Shown: in pieces, positions 9,213-17,153 of the stretch
How positions within the stretch are numbered: position 1 is the first letter of the stretch
Layout: each line of letters starts with the position of its first letter
NCBI RefSeq assembly: GCF_001507335.1
Contig: NZ_LMAH01000002.1
Coordinates: 310,001-374,000, forward strand
DNA from: Chryseobacterium sp. JAH
GTDB taxonomy: Bacteria; Bacteroidota; Bacteroidia; Flavobacteriales; Weeksellaceae
Reading direction: 5' to 3'
Length of the DNA stretch: 64,000 nt
Notes under the pieces: model-generated
What the model saw: the letters and a program-made list of their open reading frames with translations, nothing else
Told to the model about the DNA's origin: nothing
The model's database searches: none
Program-made: the position numbers and the translations under genes

Positions 9213-11459
9213 TCATTTTGCTCCGATTTCATCGACAAAAAGCCATGCTTTTGAATCTGCTCCGGGATTTCCTGCGGGAATAATTCCTGCGTTTTCTATT
9301 TTTACTTTTATAAATTTTGCTTGTTGACTTCCGAATTTAAGACTGATTTTTCCTTTTGCTGAAAGAATATCCGCTTTCCCTATCTCTTTGATGGCTTTGA
9401 AAGTTTTGCCGTCATCCGATATGGAAACAGCCGCTGATTTTGCCAGATGAATCCAGCTTCCTTTATTGTCTAATGTATTGAAATAAACTTCCGAGAAATT
9501 TGTTTTCTCGCCTAAATCAATCGTTGCCACAACATCATTTCCCTGAAAACCAAGCCATGTTTTTCCTAATTGTTTTACATTTCCGATAATTCCGTCAACC
9601 AACGTAAAAGCACCGCCGAAAGAATAATTTTCACTCGGCTGATTCTCCAAAGCGATTTTTTTTCCTGTCGTTTTTGAGGTAGAAAAATTCTGAGAAGAAA
9701 CCGCAGATTTTAATTCATCATTTTCAAAATAAGCAGATTTAATGGTCATCGCTTTTGAAACCGGAATCGGATTCTGATAGCTTGAAGAACTTGATGTTGG
9801 CTCACTTCCATCTGTCGTAAATTTAATTCCGCTTGGATTTTGTGAAGTTGAAAGTTCGTAAGAAACACCTTTGCTATCAGGAATTACCTTTCCTGAAATG
9901 TTGTAAATACTTTTTGCATAGTTGATGTTCATTTTATCTAAAATCTTAAAATGCTCCACCACTCTGTTTTCAAATTCCTTGTAATTTTCCAACTTAGAAG
10001 TTCCCCAACCAACTTCGGAAAGTGCAAATAATCTTGGGAAAATCATGTATTGAACCTGCTTGAAATCTAAAATATATTCCGTCCATAAATTTGCCTGAAC
10101 TCCCAAAATGTATTTCGACTGCTCCGCATTCAACTCAACAGGAATCGGATTGTAAGAATACACTTTATCTAAAGGCGTAAAACCTCCGAACGCATTCGGT
10201 TCGGTCTGAGGATCGCCCTGATAATGATCAAAATAACAATATGCTCCCGGTGTCATCACTGCAAAATGATTGGTTTTTGCGGCTTCAATTCCTCCCTTAA
10301 TGCCTGTCCAGCTCATCACCGCAGCATTTGGTGCCAGTCCACCTTCCAGAATCTCGTCCCAGCCGATGATTTTTCGACCCTTTGAGTTGACATATTTTTC
10401 AATTCTCTGGATGAAATAACTTTGTAAGCCGTGCTCATCTTTAAGATTGTGTTTTTTAATTAAAGCCTGACAGTGTGCACATTCCTTCCATCTTGTTTTC
10501 GGACATTCGTCACCACCGATGTGAATATATTGCGAAGGAAAAAGCTGAATCACTTCATCCAAAACATTTTCCAAAAAAGTAAACGTTTCATCTTTCGGAC
10601 AGAAAACATCATCAAAAACGCCCCATTTTGTCGCTGATTCGAAAGGTCCTTTGGTACAAGCCAGTTCAGGATACGCAGAAAGAGCGGCAAGAGCGTGACC
10701 AGGCATTTCAATTTCAGGAACGACCGTAATGTGTCGGTCCTGAGCGTATTTTACGACATCTTTAATTTGCTCCTGAGTATAAAAATAGGGACCGTAAGGT
10801 TTTCCGTCAAAAGTATCATCAACGTAAGCTCCAATCATCGATTCTTTACGTTTTGAACCGACTTGAGTAAGTTTCGGATATTTTTTAATTTCAATTCTCC
10901 AGCCCTGATCGTCGGTTAAGTGCCAGTGAAATGTATTCAATTTATACATGGCCAGATAATCGATGTATTGCTTTACTTCTTCTACAGTAAAGAAATGTCG
11001 GCAAACATCAAGGTGCATTCCGCGCCAGGCGAATTTGGGTTGATCTTCGATTTTTAGTGCAGGAATTTTGCTGTTTTGAGAAGTTTGAATAAGTTGAAGT
11101 AAAGTTTGAATACCCTGAAATAATCCTGATCTATCTTTTCCTGTGACAGAAATAAAATCTGCTACTATTTGAATTTCGTATTCATTATTTAATTCTTTTT
11201 TAAGATTTAAAAAAATGACATTAGTTCCACTTTTTTGATTGTTTTTTGATAAATCAAAACCTTTAATTTTATTTAGAGATTTTAAAAAAAATTGGTATTC
11301 AAAAGATTTTTCATCACCTTTTACAGCCGTGTCAAAATTTAATGAAAATTCTCCTTTGTGATACTCCACTTTTTGAGGATAAGGAATTAAATTCAGTTTG
11401 TTCTGAGAAAAAAATAAACTTGAAAATAAAAAAGGTAAGATCAGTAAAAAACGATGCAT
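9213..11459 (-). CDS. Beta-N-acetylhexosaminidase, glycoside hydrolase family 20
   Basis: 748 aa with a signal peptide (LLILPFLFSSLFFSQ). Domain order: GH20b N-terminal alpha/beta domain (about 20-135), GH20 TIM barrel (about 150-500) with WRGMHLDVCRHFF and HWHLTDDQGWRI, then a chitobiase-type C-terminal domain (TTDGSEPTSSS) and a discoidin-like domain to the end. The catalytic Asp-Glu pair is in HIGGDECPKTRW near residues 315-316; these enzymes use the substrate's acetamido group as nucleophile. It releases terminal GlcNAc or GalNAc from glycans or chitooligosaccharides. It is the first gene of the minus-strand group that continues into glycosylasparaginase, cutC and beta-mannosidase. No T9SS sorting domain is visible. 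Confidence 0.95.
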   Translation of the reverse strand: MHRFLLILPFLFSSLFFSQNKLNLIPYPQKVEYHKGEFSLNFDTAVKGDEKSFEYQFFLKSLNKIKGFDLSKNNQKSGTNVIFLNLKKELNNEYEIQIVADFISVTGKDRSGLFQGIQTLLQLIQTSQNSKIPALKIEDQPKFAWRGMHLDVCRHFFTVEEVKQYIDYLAMYKLNTFHWHLTDDQGWRIEIKKYPKLTQVGSKRKESMIGAYVDDTFDGKPYGPYFYTQEQIKDVVKYAQDRHITVVPEIEMPGHALAALSAYPELACTKGPFESATKWGVFDDVFCPKDETFTFLENVLDEVIQLFPSQYIHIGGDECPKTRWKECAHCQALIKKHNLKDEHGLQSYFIQRIEKYVNSKGRKIIGWDEILEGGLAPNAAVMSWTGIKGGIEAAKTNHFAVMTPGAYCYFDHYQGDPQTEPNAFGGFTPLDKVYSYNPIPVELNAEQSKYILGVQANLWTEYILDFKQVQYMIFPRLFALSEVGWGTSKLENYKEFENRVVEHFKILDKMNINYAKSIYNISGKVIPDSKGVSYELSTSQNPSGIKFTTDGSEPTSSSSSYQNPIPVSKAMTIKSAYFENDELKSAVSSQNFSTSKTTGKKIALENQPSENYSFGGAFTLVDGIIGNVKQLGKTWLGFQGNDVVATIDLGEKTNFSEVYFNTLDNKGSWIHLAKSAAVSISDDGKTFKAIKEIGKADILSAKGKISLKFGSQQAKFIKVKIENAGIIPAGNPGADSKAWLFVDEIGAK

Positions 11460-11563
11460 TTTTTGGTGGAATTAGATTTTAGCGAATATAATTCTTTTCT
11501 GAAAAATTCAGTCTATCATTTAACTATTTCAGCTTCGAAACATCTAATTTTGTATAAAATTAA

Positions 11564-12373
11564 ATGATGAAAAAAACTTTTCTTTTGGCTGCCGGATTAT
11601 TATTTTCGGTTTCTGCGCAGGCACAGATTTTAGATATAATTAAATCTACAGTTAAAAATCAAACAGGCGTTGATCTGAATAATCCTAAAACGACGACAAG
11701 TACGCCTACAACAACTCAGCAAACACCAACAAAAAACAATTCTTCAGTCAATTTGGGAAGTCTGACTTCAACCCAAATCTCATCAGGTTTAAAAGAAGCT
11801 CTAAATTTAGGAGTTACTGAAGGTGTGAAAAAACTGGGCGTTACTGATGGTTTCCTAAAAAATGAAGCTGTGAAAATTTTAATGCCCGAAAAATTAAGAG
11901 TTATCGATACCAAACTCCGCGCTATCGGACTAGGAAGTTTAGCTGATCAGGGCGTGAAATTATTGAACAGAGCTGCCGAAGATGCAGTTACACAATCTGC
12001 TCCGATTTTCACAAAAGCCATTACCTCAATGACAATTACCGATGCTAAAAATATTTTGTTGGGAGGTGATAATTCTGCGACAAACTATTTACAGAGTAAA
12101 ACTCAATCTCAATTATTTACTGCTTTCCAGCCTAAAGTAAAGGCTTCTTTAGGGAAAGTCGGCGCAGATAAAGTCTGGACTCAATTAATTTCAAAATATA
12201 ATACCTTAACTGGAAATGCTGTTTCCACTGATCTTAATGAATACGTTACCAACGAAACCATTAACGGTGTTTTTAAAATGGTAGCGGAGAAGGAAAGTGG
12301 CATCAGAAATAATTCGGTAATGAGAACGACGAGTATTTTGCAGAAAGTTTTTGGAGCGCAGGATGGTAAGTAG
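11564..12373 (+). CDS. DUF4197 domain protein, exported
   Basis: 269 aa with a clear signal peptide (FLLAAGLLFSVSAQAQ). The mature part starts with a low-complexity Thr/Pro/Gln stretch (about 38-58), then the DUF4197 region with LKEALNLGVTEGVKKLG, KILMPEKLR and a long helical C-terminus. The family is found widely in Bacteroidota and proteobacteria; its function is unknown. It is divergent from the GH20 gene. A TAATTTTG -7-like element at 11545-11552 lies only 12 nt before the start, implying a very short leader. ATG at 11567 is an alternative start. Confidence 0.85.
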   Translation: MMKKTFLLAAGLLFSVSAQAQILDIIKSTVKNQTGVDLNNPKTTTSTPTTTQQTPTKNNSSVNLGSLTSTQISSGLKEALNLGVTEGVKKLGVTDGFLKNEAVKILMPEKLRVIDTKLRAIGLGSLADQGVKLLNRAAEDAVTQSAPIFTKAITSMTITDAKNILLGGDNSATNYLQSKTQSQLFTAFQPKVKASLGKVGADKVWTQLISKYNTLTGNAVSTDLNEYVTNETINGVFKMVAEKESGIRNNSVMRTTSILQKVFGAQDGK

Positions 12374-12580
12374 TTCTTTTGTCTTGAAACAAAAGAACCA
12401 AAAATTCAAGACTTGGAAACTTCAACTAAAAATCTTCAGTAATTCCTAAAAAATCTAAACTTGCGCAGATTCAAAATTGATTTTATTAAGATTAAGACCA
12501 CCTGCGCTTCGAACAATAGATTTTTCTTAACGGAATTTCTAAAGATTTTTTTAACGCCTCAGTTTCCTATGTCGATTTAA
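12372..12580. repeat. Intergenic repeat-like element downstream of the DUF4197 gene
   Basis: It begins with a hairpin, GTTCTTTTGT (12373-12382) with ACAAAAGAAC (12389-12398), touching the stop codon. It continues with non-coding sequence that includes TGCGCTTCGAACAATAG and ends near TTTTTTTAACGCC. I recall very similar blocks in other Chryseobacterium intergenic regions, but this window holds only one copy, so the repeat status is from memory. Confidence 0.45.
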
Positions 12581-12599
12581 TTGAAATAAATATTTACAA

Positions 12600-12633
12600 T
12601 AAAAAAACCTTGTCAGTGTGACAAGGTTTTTGC
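12600..12633 (-). terminator. Terminator after scoB
   Basis: A 13-bp perfect stem (AAAAACCTTGTCA with its complement, loop GTG) is followed on the minus strand by a T run. It lies 6 nt beyond the scoB stop and may also stop DUF4197 transcription from the other side. Confidence 0.8.
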
Positions 12634-12638
12634 TTTAT

Positions 12639-13292
12639 TTAGAATTGCATTTCCGGAATTTCTCCTTCGATGATTAAATCTGCTTCTGTAGATTTTATAA
12701 TATGTTCTACCGAAACTCCGGGAGCCCTTTCAACAAGCTTGAATCCGGCTGGAGTTACATCTAAAACAGCTAACTCTGTTACCACTTTCTTAACGCAGTT
12801 GATTCCGGTTAAAGGAAGTGTACATTTTTTCAGGATTTTACTTTCTCCGGCTTTGTTGACGTGCATCATCGCTACAATAATATTCTCTGCGGAAGCGACC
12901 AAATCCATTGCTCCGCCCATTCCTTTAACCATTTTTCCGGGAATTTTCCAATTTGCAATGTCACCTTTTTCTGAAACTTCCATTGCACCAAGAATCGTCA
13001 AATCTACTTTTTGACTTCTTATCATCCCGAAACTAAATGCAGAATCGAAAAAAGAACCACCTTCTAAAATAGTAATCGTCTGCTTTCCGGCATTGATAAC
13101 ATCGGCGTCTTCTTCGCCCTCAAAGGGAAAAGGTCCCATTCCTAAAACTCCATTTTCGCTTTGAAACTCTACCGAAAGATTGTCGGGAACATAATTGGCC
13201 ACCAATGTTGGGATCCCGATTCCTAAGTTTACATAATATCCGTCTTTTACTTCTTTTGAAATTCTCTTTGCAATTTGTTCTTTCGTTAGCAT
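12639..13292 (-). CDS. scoB: 3-oxoacid CoA-transferase subunit B
   Basis: 217 aa, the normal size. Together with subunit A it transfers CoA from succinyl-CoA to acetoacetate or a related 3-oxoacid. The catalytic Glu is in QSENGVLGMGP (Glu46), which forms the CoA thioester. NLGIGIPTLV at the N-terminus and the Gly-rich KGMGGAMDLV further on are family signatures. Its partner scoA lies 1 kb upstream on the same strand, with an opposite-strand gene and a terminator in between, so the subunits cannot share a simple transcript. The leader at 13293-13489 is AT-rich, with no clear TTG/TAnnTTTG pair towards scoB. Confidence 0.95.
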   Translation of the reverse strand: MLTKEQIAKRISKEVKDGYYVNLGIGIPTLVANYVPDNLSVEFQSENGVLGMGPFPFEGEEDADVINAGKQTITILEGGSFFDSAFSFGMIRSQKVDLTILGAMEVSEKGDIANWKIPGKMVKGMGGAMDLVASAENIIVAMMHVNKAGESKILKKCTLPLTGINCVKKVVTELAVLDVTPAGFKLVERAPGVSVEHIIKSTEADLIIEGEIPEMQF

Positions 13293-13489
13293 AACATAAT
13301 CTTATCCCGCCAAATTAGCCATTTTTTCAGAATTATGAAATTTTTTCTTTTTTAAGTTTATCATAAATTTTATCGGTCGATTTTTTAATCTGTGGGTTTA
13401 ATCCCTTAGAAATGAAATTTTTATTACATTAGGCTTTTATTTAAACCTAGTAAAAAAACAATAATACCTATTAAAACTACTTATAGAAG

Positions 13490-14164
13490 ATGAAAGGAAT
13501 ACTATCTGTTATCATTTTGATGTTCTCAACTATCATTTTTGCACAGGAATTAAAAGATAGTAAATGGATATTAAAGTTAAATGCTGCGCAATTAGTTGAT
13601 GTAGTCTCCTATCCCACTTTACAAATTTCAGCTGAGAGAAAAATAAATCCCTACTTCAGTGTCAATGCCGAATTTGGATACCAACTGTATGATTTTAATA
13701 AAGCAGATACAATCTTGTTAAAATCTAAAGGTTTTAAAGTAAATCTTGAAGGTCGTCTGTACTTATTTAAGTTACTTAAATCCAGAACTCAATCTAAAAC
13801 AAGCGAATTATATGTCGGACTACAACTTTTCCATCGGAAAAACCAAGATACCTATAATTTAAAATTTATATCAAGTGACAACAACACTTTATACAGTGAT
13901 GATTTTGGAGCAAAGAAGACAGCACATGGTTTTAATATTATTATAGGTAATCAAATTTCAGTATCAAAAAAACTTGTTTTGGAACCTTTTATCGGTATTG
14001 GTTCGCTTTATATCAAAACCCGAAATAGTGATTTGGAATATGATGAGGCAAAGCATGTGATTGACATCGATGGATTAAGTAGTATAAACTCGAGATTAGA
14101 AAGTAATACGGGTAACTTCACTAATTTCTGTTGGGGTTTCAGAATTGGTTACAGATTGCAGTGA
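13490..14164 (+). CDS. Predicted outer-membrane beta-barrel protein, function unknown
   Basis: 224 aa with a signal peptide (LSVIILMFSTIIFAQ). The mature chain alternates polar and aromatic residues in short strands (ISAERKINPYFSVNAEFGYQ, FKVNLEGRLYLF, TSELYVGLQLFHRK, LVLEPFIGIGSLYI) and ends in a strand with final WGFRIGYRLQ, all typical of a small outer-membrane barrel. No specific family is recognised; DUF3575-like barrels are the nearest guess. It sits on the plus strand between scoA and scoB, which are both minus, and shares a two-way terminator with scoA. Nothing links it functionally to the CoA-transferase, and insertion into a former scoAB operon is a reasonable inference. Confidence 0.7.
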   Translation: MKGILSVIILMFSTIIFAQELKDSKWILKLNAAQLVDVVSYPTLQISAERKINPYFSVNAEFGYQLYDFNKADTILLKSKGFKVNLEGRLYLFKLLKSRTQSKTSELYVGLQLFHRKNQDTYNLKFISSDNNTLYSDDFGAKKTAHGFNIIIGNQISVSKKLVLEPFIGIGSLYIKTRNSDLEYDEAKHVIDIDGLSSINSRLESNTGNFTNFCWGFRIGYRLQ

Positions 14165-14227
14165 GACTTGATGATAAAAGTTTTCGTGATTGCGGATAAA
14201 GATTCTTCTGTATGCTTTGAACTGAAG

Positions 14228-14268
14228 AAAAAAATACCCCGAAAGTTGATTTCGGGGCATTATTTTTT
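14228..14268. terminator. Two-way terminator between the barrel gene and scoA
   Basis: The stem ATACCCCGAAA / TTTCGGGGCAT (one wobble) is flanked by an A run on the left and a T run on the right, so it can act in both directions for the converging genes. Confidence 0.8.
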
Positions 14269-14286
14269 AAGAAACTGATTAGAAAA

Positions 14287-14988
14287 TTACTCTTTTATTC
14301 TAACCGTTCGTTGCTCAATTCTTTTTTCAAATTTTTCGCCCTGGAAAATTCTCTGGATCATAATTCCGGGAATGTGAATCTGGTTGGGATCTAATTCGCC
14401 AGGTGCTACCAGCTCCTCTACTTCGGCGATGGTAATTTTTCCCGCTCCAGCCATAGGATGGTTGAAATTACGGGCTGAACCTTTGAAAATTAAATTTCCT
14501 GCATGGTCACCTTTCCATGCTTTTACGATGGAATAATCTGCGTCGTAGGCATGCTCTAAAATATGAGGTTTGCCGTTAAAATCTTTTACTTCCTTCCCTT
14601 CTGCAACCTCAGTTCCAAAACCTGCGGGTGTGTAGAATGCGGGAATTCCTGCCTGGGCGGCTCTGCATTTTTCTGCTAAAGTTCCCTGTGGAGTCAATTC
14701 AACTTCGAGCTCGCCCGATAACATCTGTCTTTCAAATTCTGCGTTTTCGCCCACGTAAGATGAAATCATTTTTTTGATCTGTCTTTTGTGAAGCAATAAT
14801 CCCAATCCGAAATCGTCTACTCCGGCGTTGTTTGAAATGCAGGTTAAATCTTTTACGTCGCTTTCCACCAATGCATTAATTGAATTTTCAGGAATTCCAC
14901 ACAATCCAAAACCGCCCAACATTAAAGTCATTCCGTCTTTGACTCCTTCTATCGCTTCATTAGCATTTTTTACTCTCTTATCTATCAT
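14287..14988 (-). CDS. scoA: 3-oxoacid CoA-transferase subunit A
   Basis: 233 aa, full length. Signatures: [16 protein letters not shown] near the N-terminus, [14 protein letters not shown], and the terminal part with [19 protein letters not shown]. It pairs with ScoB to form the active CoA-transferase used in ketone-body or short-chain acid metabolism. It is followed immediately by a terminator at 14228-14268, so it forms its own transcription unit even though its partner lies downstream on the same strand. Confidence 0.95.
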   Translation of the reverse strand: MIDKRVKNANEAIEGVKDGMTLMLGGFGLCGIPENSINALVESDVKDLTCISNNAGVDDFGLGLLLHKRQIKKMISSYVGENAEFERQMLSGELEVELTPQGTLAEKCRAAQAGIPAFYTPAGFGTEVAEGKEVKDFNGKPHILEHAYDADYSIVKAWKGDHAGNLIFKGSARNFNHPMAGAGKITIAEVEELVAPGELDPNQIHIPGIMIQRIFQGEKFEKRIEQRTVRIKE

Positions 14989-15076
14989 TGTACTGCTTAA
15001 AATTTGTGGTCTTAAATTACAATTTTTTTGTGAATTTTCTCAATTTTGTAATCTTTTGATTTGAAAGGCTGTATTT

Positions 15077-15214
15077 TGCGTGAGGGATGGAAGCGACATC
15101 CTTTTTGGGAGTTGCGGCGGCAAAGCCGCCGCAACTCCCAAAAAGATACAGCGGACAGCCCGACCTGAGTGAGGAAATGGAGCGCAGCGGAATGACAGAG
15201 TGAAGGACACGCCA
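15077..15214. repeat. REP-like intergenic repeat, copy 2, with a 21-bp perfect stem
   Basis: Same outer frame as copy 1: GACATCCTTTTT on the left and AAAAAGATACAGCGGACAGC on the right. The centre is a perfect 21-bp stem (15101-15121 with 15125-15145) closed by an AAA loop, containing GGGAGTTGCGGCGGC. A tail follows (CCCGACCTGAGTGAGGAAATGG and onward, to about 15214). An open frame across it on the minus strand is not protein-like. Confidence 0.8.
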
Positions 15215-15305
15215 TGACTGGTTGGAGAGTTGAGGGTTGGAGGGGTTTTCTTTAATAAAGATAGGTTATATGATTGAAATAAATTAAAAATTGTTTTATA
15301 AAGTG

Positions 15306-15336
15306 TTGGCTAACAGAAAAATTTATTTTATTTTTG
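15306..15336 (+). promoter_or_regulatory. Promoter of rplS
   Basis: TTG at 15306-15308, a 20-nt spacer, then TATTTTTG at 15329-15336. This matches the Flavobacteriia -33/-7 consensus well. It predicts a transcript start near 15343 and a leader of about 65 nt before rplS. Confidence 0.75.
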
Positions 15337-15406
15337 CAGTCTGTTATTCAACCTCTGACGAAGTCCGTGTAAGTTGCTTAGCGTAACACATTTTATTTTA
15401 TTAATA
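15337..15406 (+). promoter_or_regulatory. Possible bL19 autoregulatory leader
   Basis: The leader between the predicted promoter and rplS contains a small hairpin: GTGT and ACAC at its base, AAGTTGCTT above. It has a higher G+C content than its surroundings. Ribosomal-protein leaders have been proposed upstream of the L19 gene in Flavobacteriia; assignment to that class here is inferred from position and the partial fold only. Confidence 0.4.
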
Positions 15407-15763
15407 ATGGATTTATTAAAGTACGTACAAGACAAGTACATTACAAAAAAAGAATTCCCTGAATTCAAAGCTGGTGATACAATCACTGTGTATTACGAGA
15501 TTAAGGAAGGTCAAAAAACTAGAACTCAGTTCTTCAAAGGAACTGTAATCCAATTGAGAGGAACAGGTTCTACAAAGACTTTTACAATCAGAAAAATGAG
15601 TGGTGATGTAGGTGTTGAGAGAGTTTTCCCTATCAACATGCCAGCTCTTCAAAAAATCGAAGTTGACAGAAGAGGTAAAGTTAGAAGATCTAGAATTTAC
15701 TACTTCAGAGACCTTAGAGGTAAAAAAGCGAGAATTAAAGACGCTGCTTACAAGAAGAAATAA
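15407..15763 (+). CDS. rplS: 50S ribosomal protein L19
   Basis: 118 aa starting MDLLKYVQDKYI at 15407. An in-frame ATG 33 nt upstream (15374) would lie in the leader and is rejected. bL19 lies at the interface of the two ribosomal subunits. Conserved stretches: FKAGDTITVYYEI, FKGTVIQLRG, FTIRKMS, GVERVFP and the basic tail RRSRIYYFRDLRGKKARI. It is a single-gene unit bounded by the promoter at 15306 and the terminator at 15787. Confidence 0.98.
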   Translation: MDLLKYVQDKYITKKEFPEFKAGDTITVYYEIKEGQKTRTQFFKGTVIQLRGTGSTKTFTIRKMSGDVGVERVFPINMPALQKIEVDRRGKVRRSRIYYFRDLRGKKARIKDAAYKKK

Positions 15764-15786
15764 TTCAGACAACAACACATACGAAA

Positions 15787-15820
15787 AGAGACTGCTAATT
15801 TTAGCGGTCTCTTTTTATTT
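15787..15820 (+). terminator. Terminator after rplS
   Basis: The stem AGAGACTGCTAA / TTAGCGGTCTCT (one wobble) is followed by CTTTTTATTTT. It begins 24 nt after the rplS stop. Confidence 0.85.
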
Positions 15821-15840
15821 TGAAGAATATTTTTTTCAAG

Positions 15841-15909
15841 AAGCTATTTCCCGCTTTCCGTTGCAATCTTTTTTTTGCAAAAAAGGATTTCCACTGCAAT
15901 CGGGGCTAA
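15841..15909. repeat. REP-like intergenic repeat, copy 3 (reverse orientation, degenerate centre)
   Basis: Read on the minus strand it begins TTAGCCCCGAT, continues AATCCTTTTTT, then AAAAAAAAGATTGCAACGG and AAAGCGGGAAATAGCTTC, matching the frame of copy 1. The centre has shrunk to a short TTTTTTTTGCAAAAAA palindrome. Confidence 0.65.
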
Positions 15910-16020
15910 GAAAAGAAAACATTCAAAACCAACCCCGGCAAAAATTCTTTGAATCTTTGCCACCCTTAATTTTTAAAGTTTATTCTCAATTTTGTAACCT
16001 TCCCGCATCCACCTTCTATC

Positions 16021-17016
16021 CTACTTAATAAAGTCGTATAGAGCATTCCAGAATTTGTCGTAAACTTCAATATGAGGAAGATGTCCTACGTTTTCTAATT
16101 CGACAAGTTTTGAGCCTGCAATTTGTCGCTGTGTTTTCTTTCCCAGCTCCTGATACTGCCCCATGGTTGGCTGAATTTCCTTTGGAGCACGATCCTTACC
16201 AATAGCAGTTCGGTCTCTTGTTCCGATAATCAGTAACGTTGGTGTTTTGATGTTCTTGAATTCATAAACAACAGGCTGGTTGAAAATAATATCACTGGTC
16301 AAAGCTGCATTCCAAGCGACTTGCGGGTAGTCTTTGTGTAAAGTCCAGCCTGCTATTAAATCTAGCCATGGTTGATATTCTGATTTCCATTTGTTGTCAT
16401 AATAGAATTTAAGCTGATAATTTTTATAAGATTCTGCTGTGTTTTTTAATTCTGATTGATAAGCTTCGTCAACTGTTTGATACTTTGCCAACGCTTTATA
16501 ATCTTCCAAACCGATTGGGTTTTCGAGAACTAATTTTTCAACGGTTTCGGGATACATTAAAGTGAATCTTGTAGCGACCATCCCTCCCATGGAATGTCCG
16601 AGAACAATGATTTTATCTATTTTTAAATCATCTAAAACTGCTTTGGTATTACTTGCTAACTGCGCAAATGAAAACTGATAACTTTGAGGTTTCGAAGATT
16701 TCCCAAAGCCAATCTGATCAGGAATGATTACCCTGAAACCTTTAGCTGATAAATCTTTTGCCGTTTGTTCCCAGTACGCACCATTAAAGTTTTTCCCATG
16801 AAGAAGCATAACGGTTTTCCCGTTCAATTTTTGGGGTTTCACATCCATATACGCCATTTTCAGATTCTGTTTTTGAGAATTCAAATCTTTAAAATAAACT
16901 TCAAAAGGATATTGGTAATTTGAAAGCGTCGCGTCTAAAGGTTTTATTTGAGAAAACCCAGAAACTGATGCTAATGAAAACAACATGACAACGGCAACAT
17001 TTTTAAAATATTTCAT
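16021..17016 (-). CDS. Alpha/beta hydrolase, exported
   Basis: 331 aa with a signal peptide (VAVVMLFSLASVSGFSQ). The fold is clear: oxyanion motif LLHGKNFNGAYW, nucleophile elbow GHSMGGMVATRF with Ser near residue 141, an Asp in IIGTRDRTAIG and the terminal His in ENVGHLPHIE. The substrate is unknown; relatives include epoxide hydrolase- and haloperoxidase-like esterases. It is probably periplasmic. It is monocistronic as far as can be seen, with a 137-nt gap to the EamA gene upstream. Confidence 0.88.
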   Translation of the reverse strand: MKYFKNVAVVMLFSLASVSGFSQIKPLDATLSNYQYPFEVYFKDLNSQKQNLKMAYMDVKPQKLNGKTVMLLHGKNFNGAYWEQTAKDLSAKGFRVIIPDQIGFGKSSKPQSYQFSFAQLASNTKAVLDDLKIDKIIVLGHSMGGMVATRFTLMYPETVEKLVLENPIGLEDYKALAKYQTVDEAYQSELKNTAESYKNYQLKFYYDNKWKSEYQPWLDLIAGWTLHKDYPQVAWNAALTSDIIFNQPVVYEFKNIKTPTLLIIGTRDRTAIGKDRAPKEIQPTMGQYQELGKKTQRQIAGSKLVELENVGHLPHIEVYDKFWNALYDFIK

Positions 17017-17153
17017 GAAAAATCGATTTTAGATCTAATTTAAAAAAAACGCTTCAAAAGAAACGGTTTTTGGTATTATTTATCATTTAATTATGAATAT
17101 CTGCCCCTATTATATACTTACTGATATCGTAAACATAGCAGTAGATTATAATT

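Noticed and set aside
15012-15215. 67-aa frame on the minus strand across the spacer upstream of rplS
   Set aside because: It is a translation of the REP-like repeat (copy 2) and its tail; the composition and repeat content do not look like protein.
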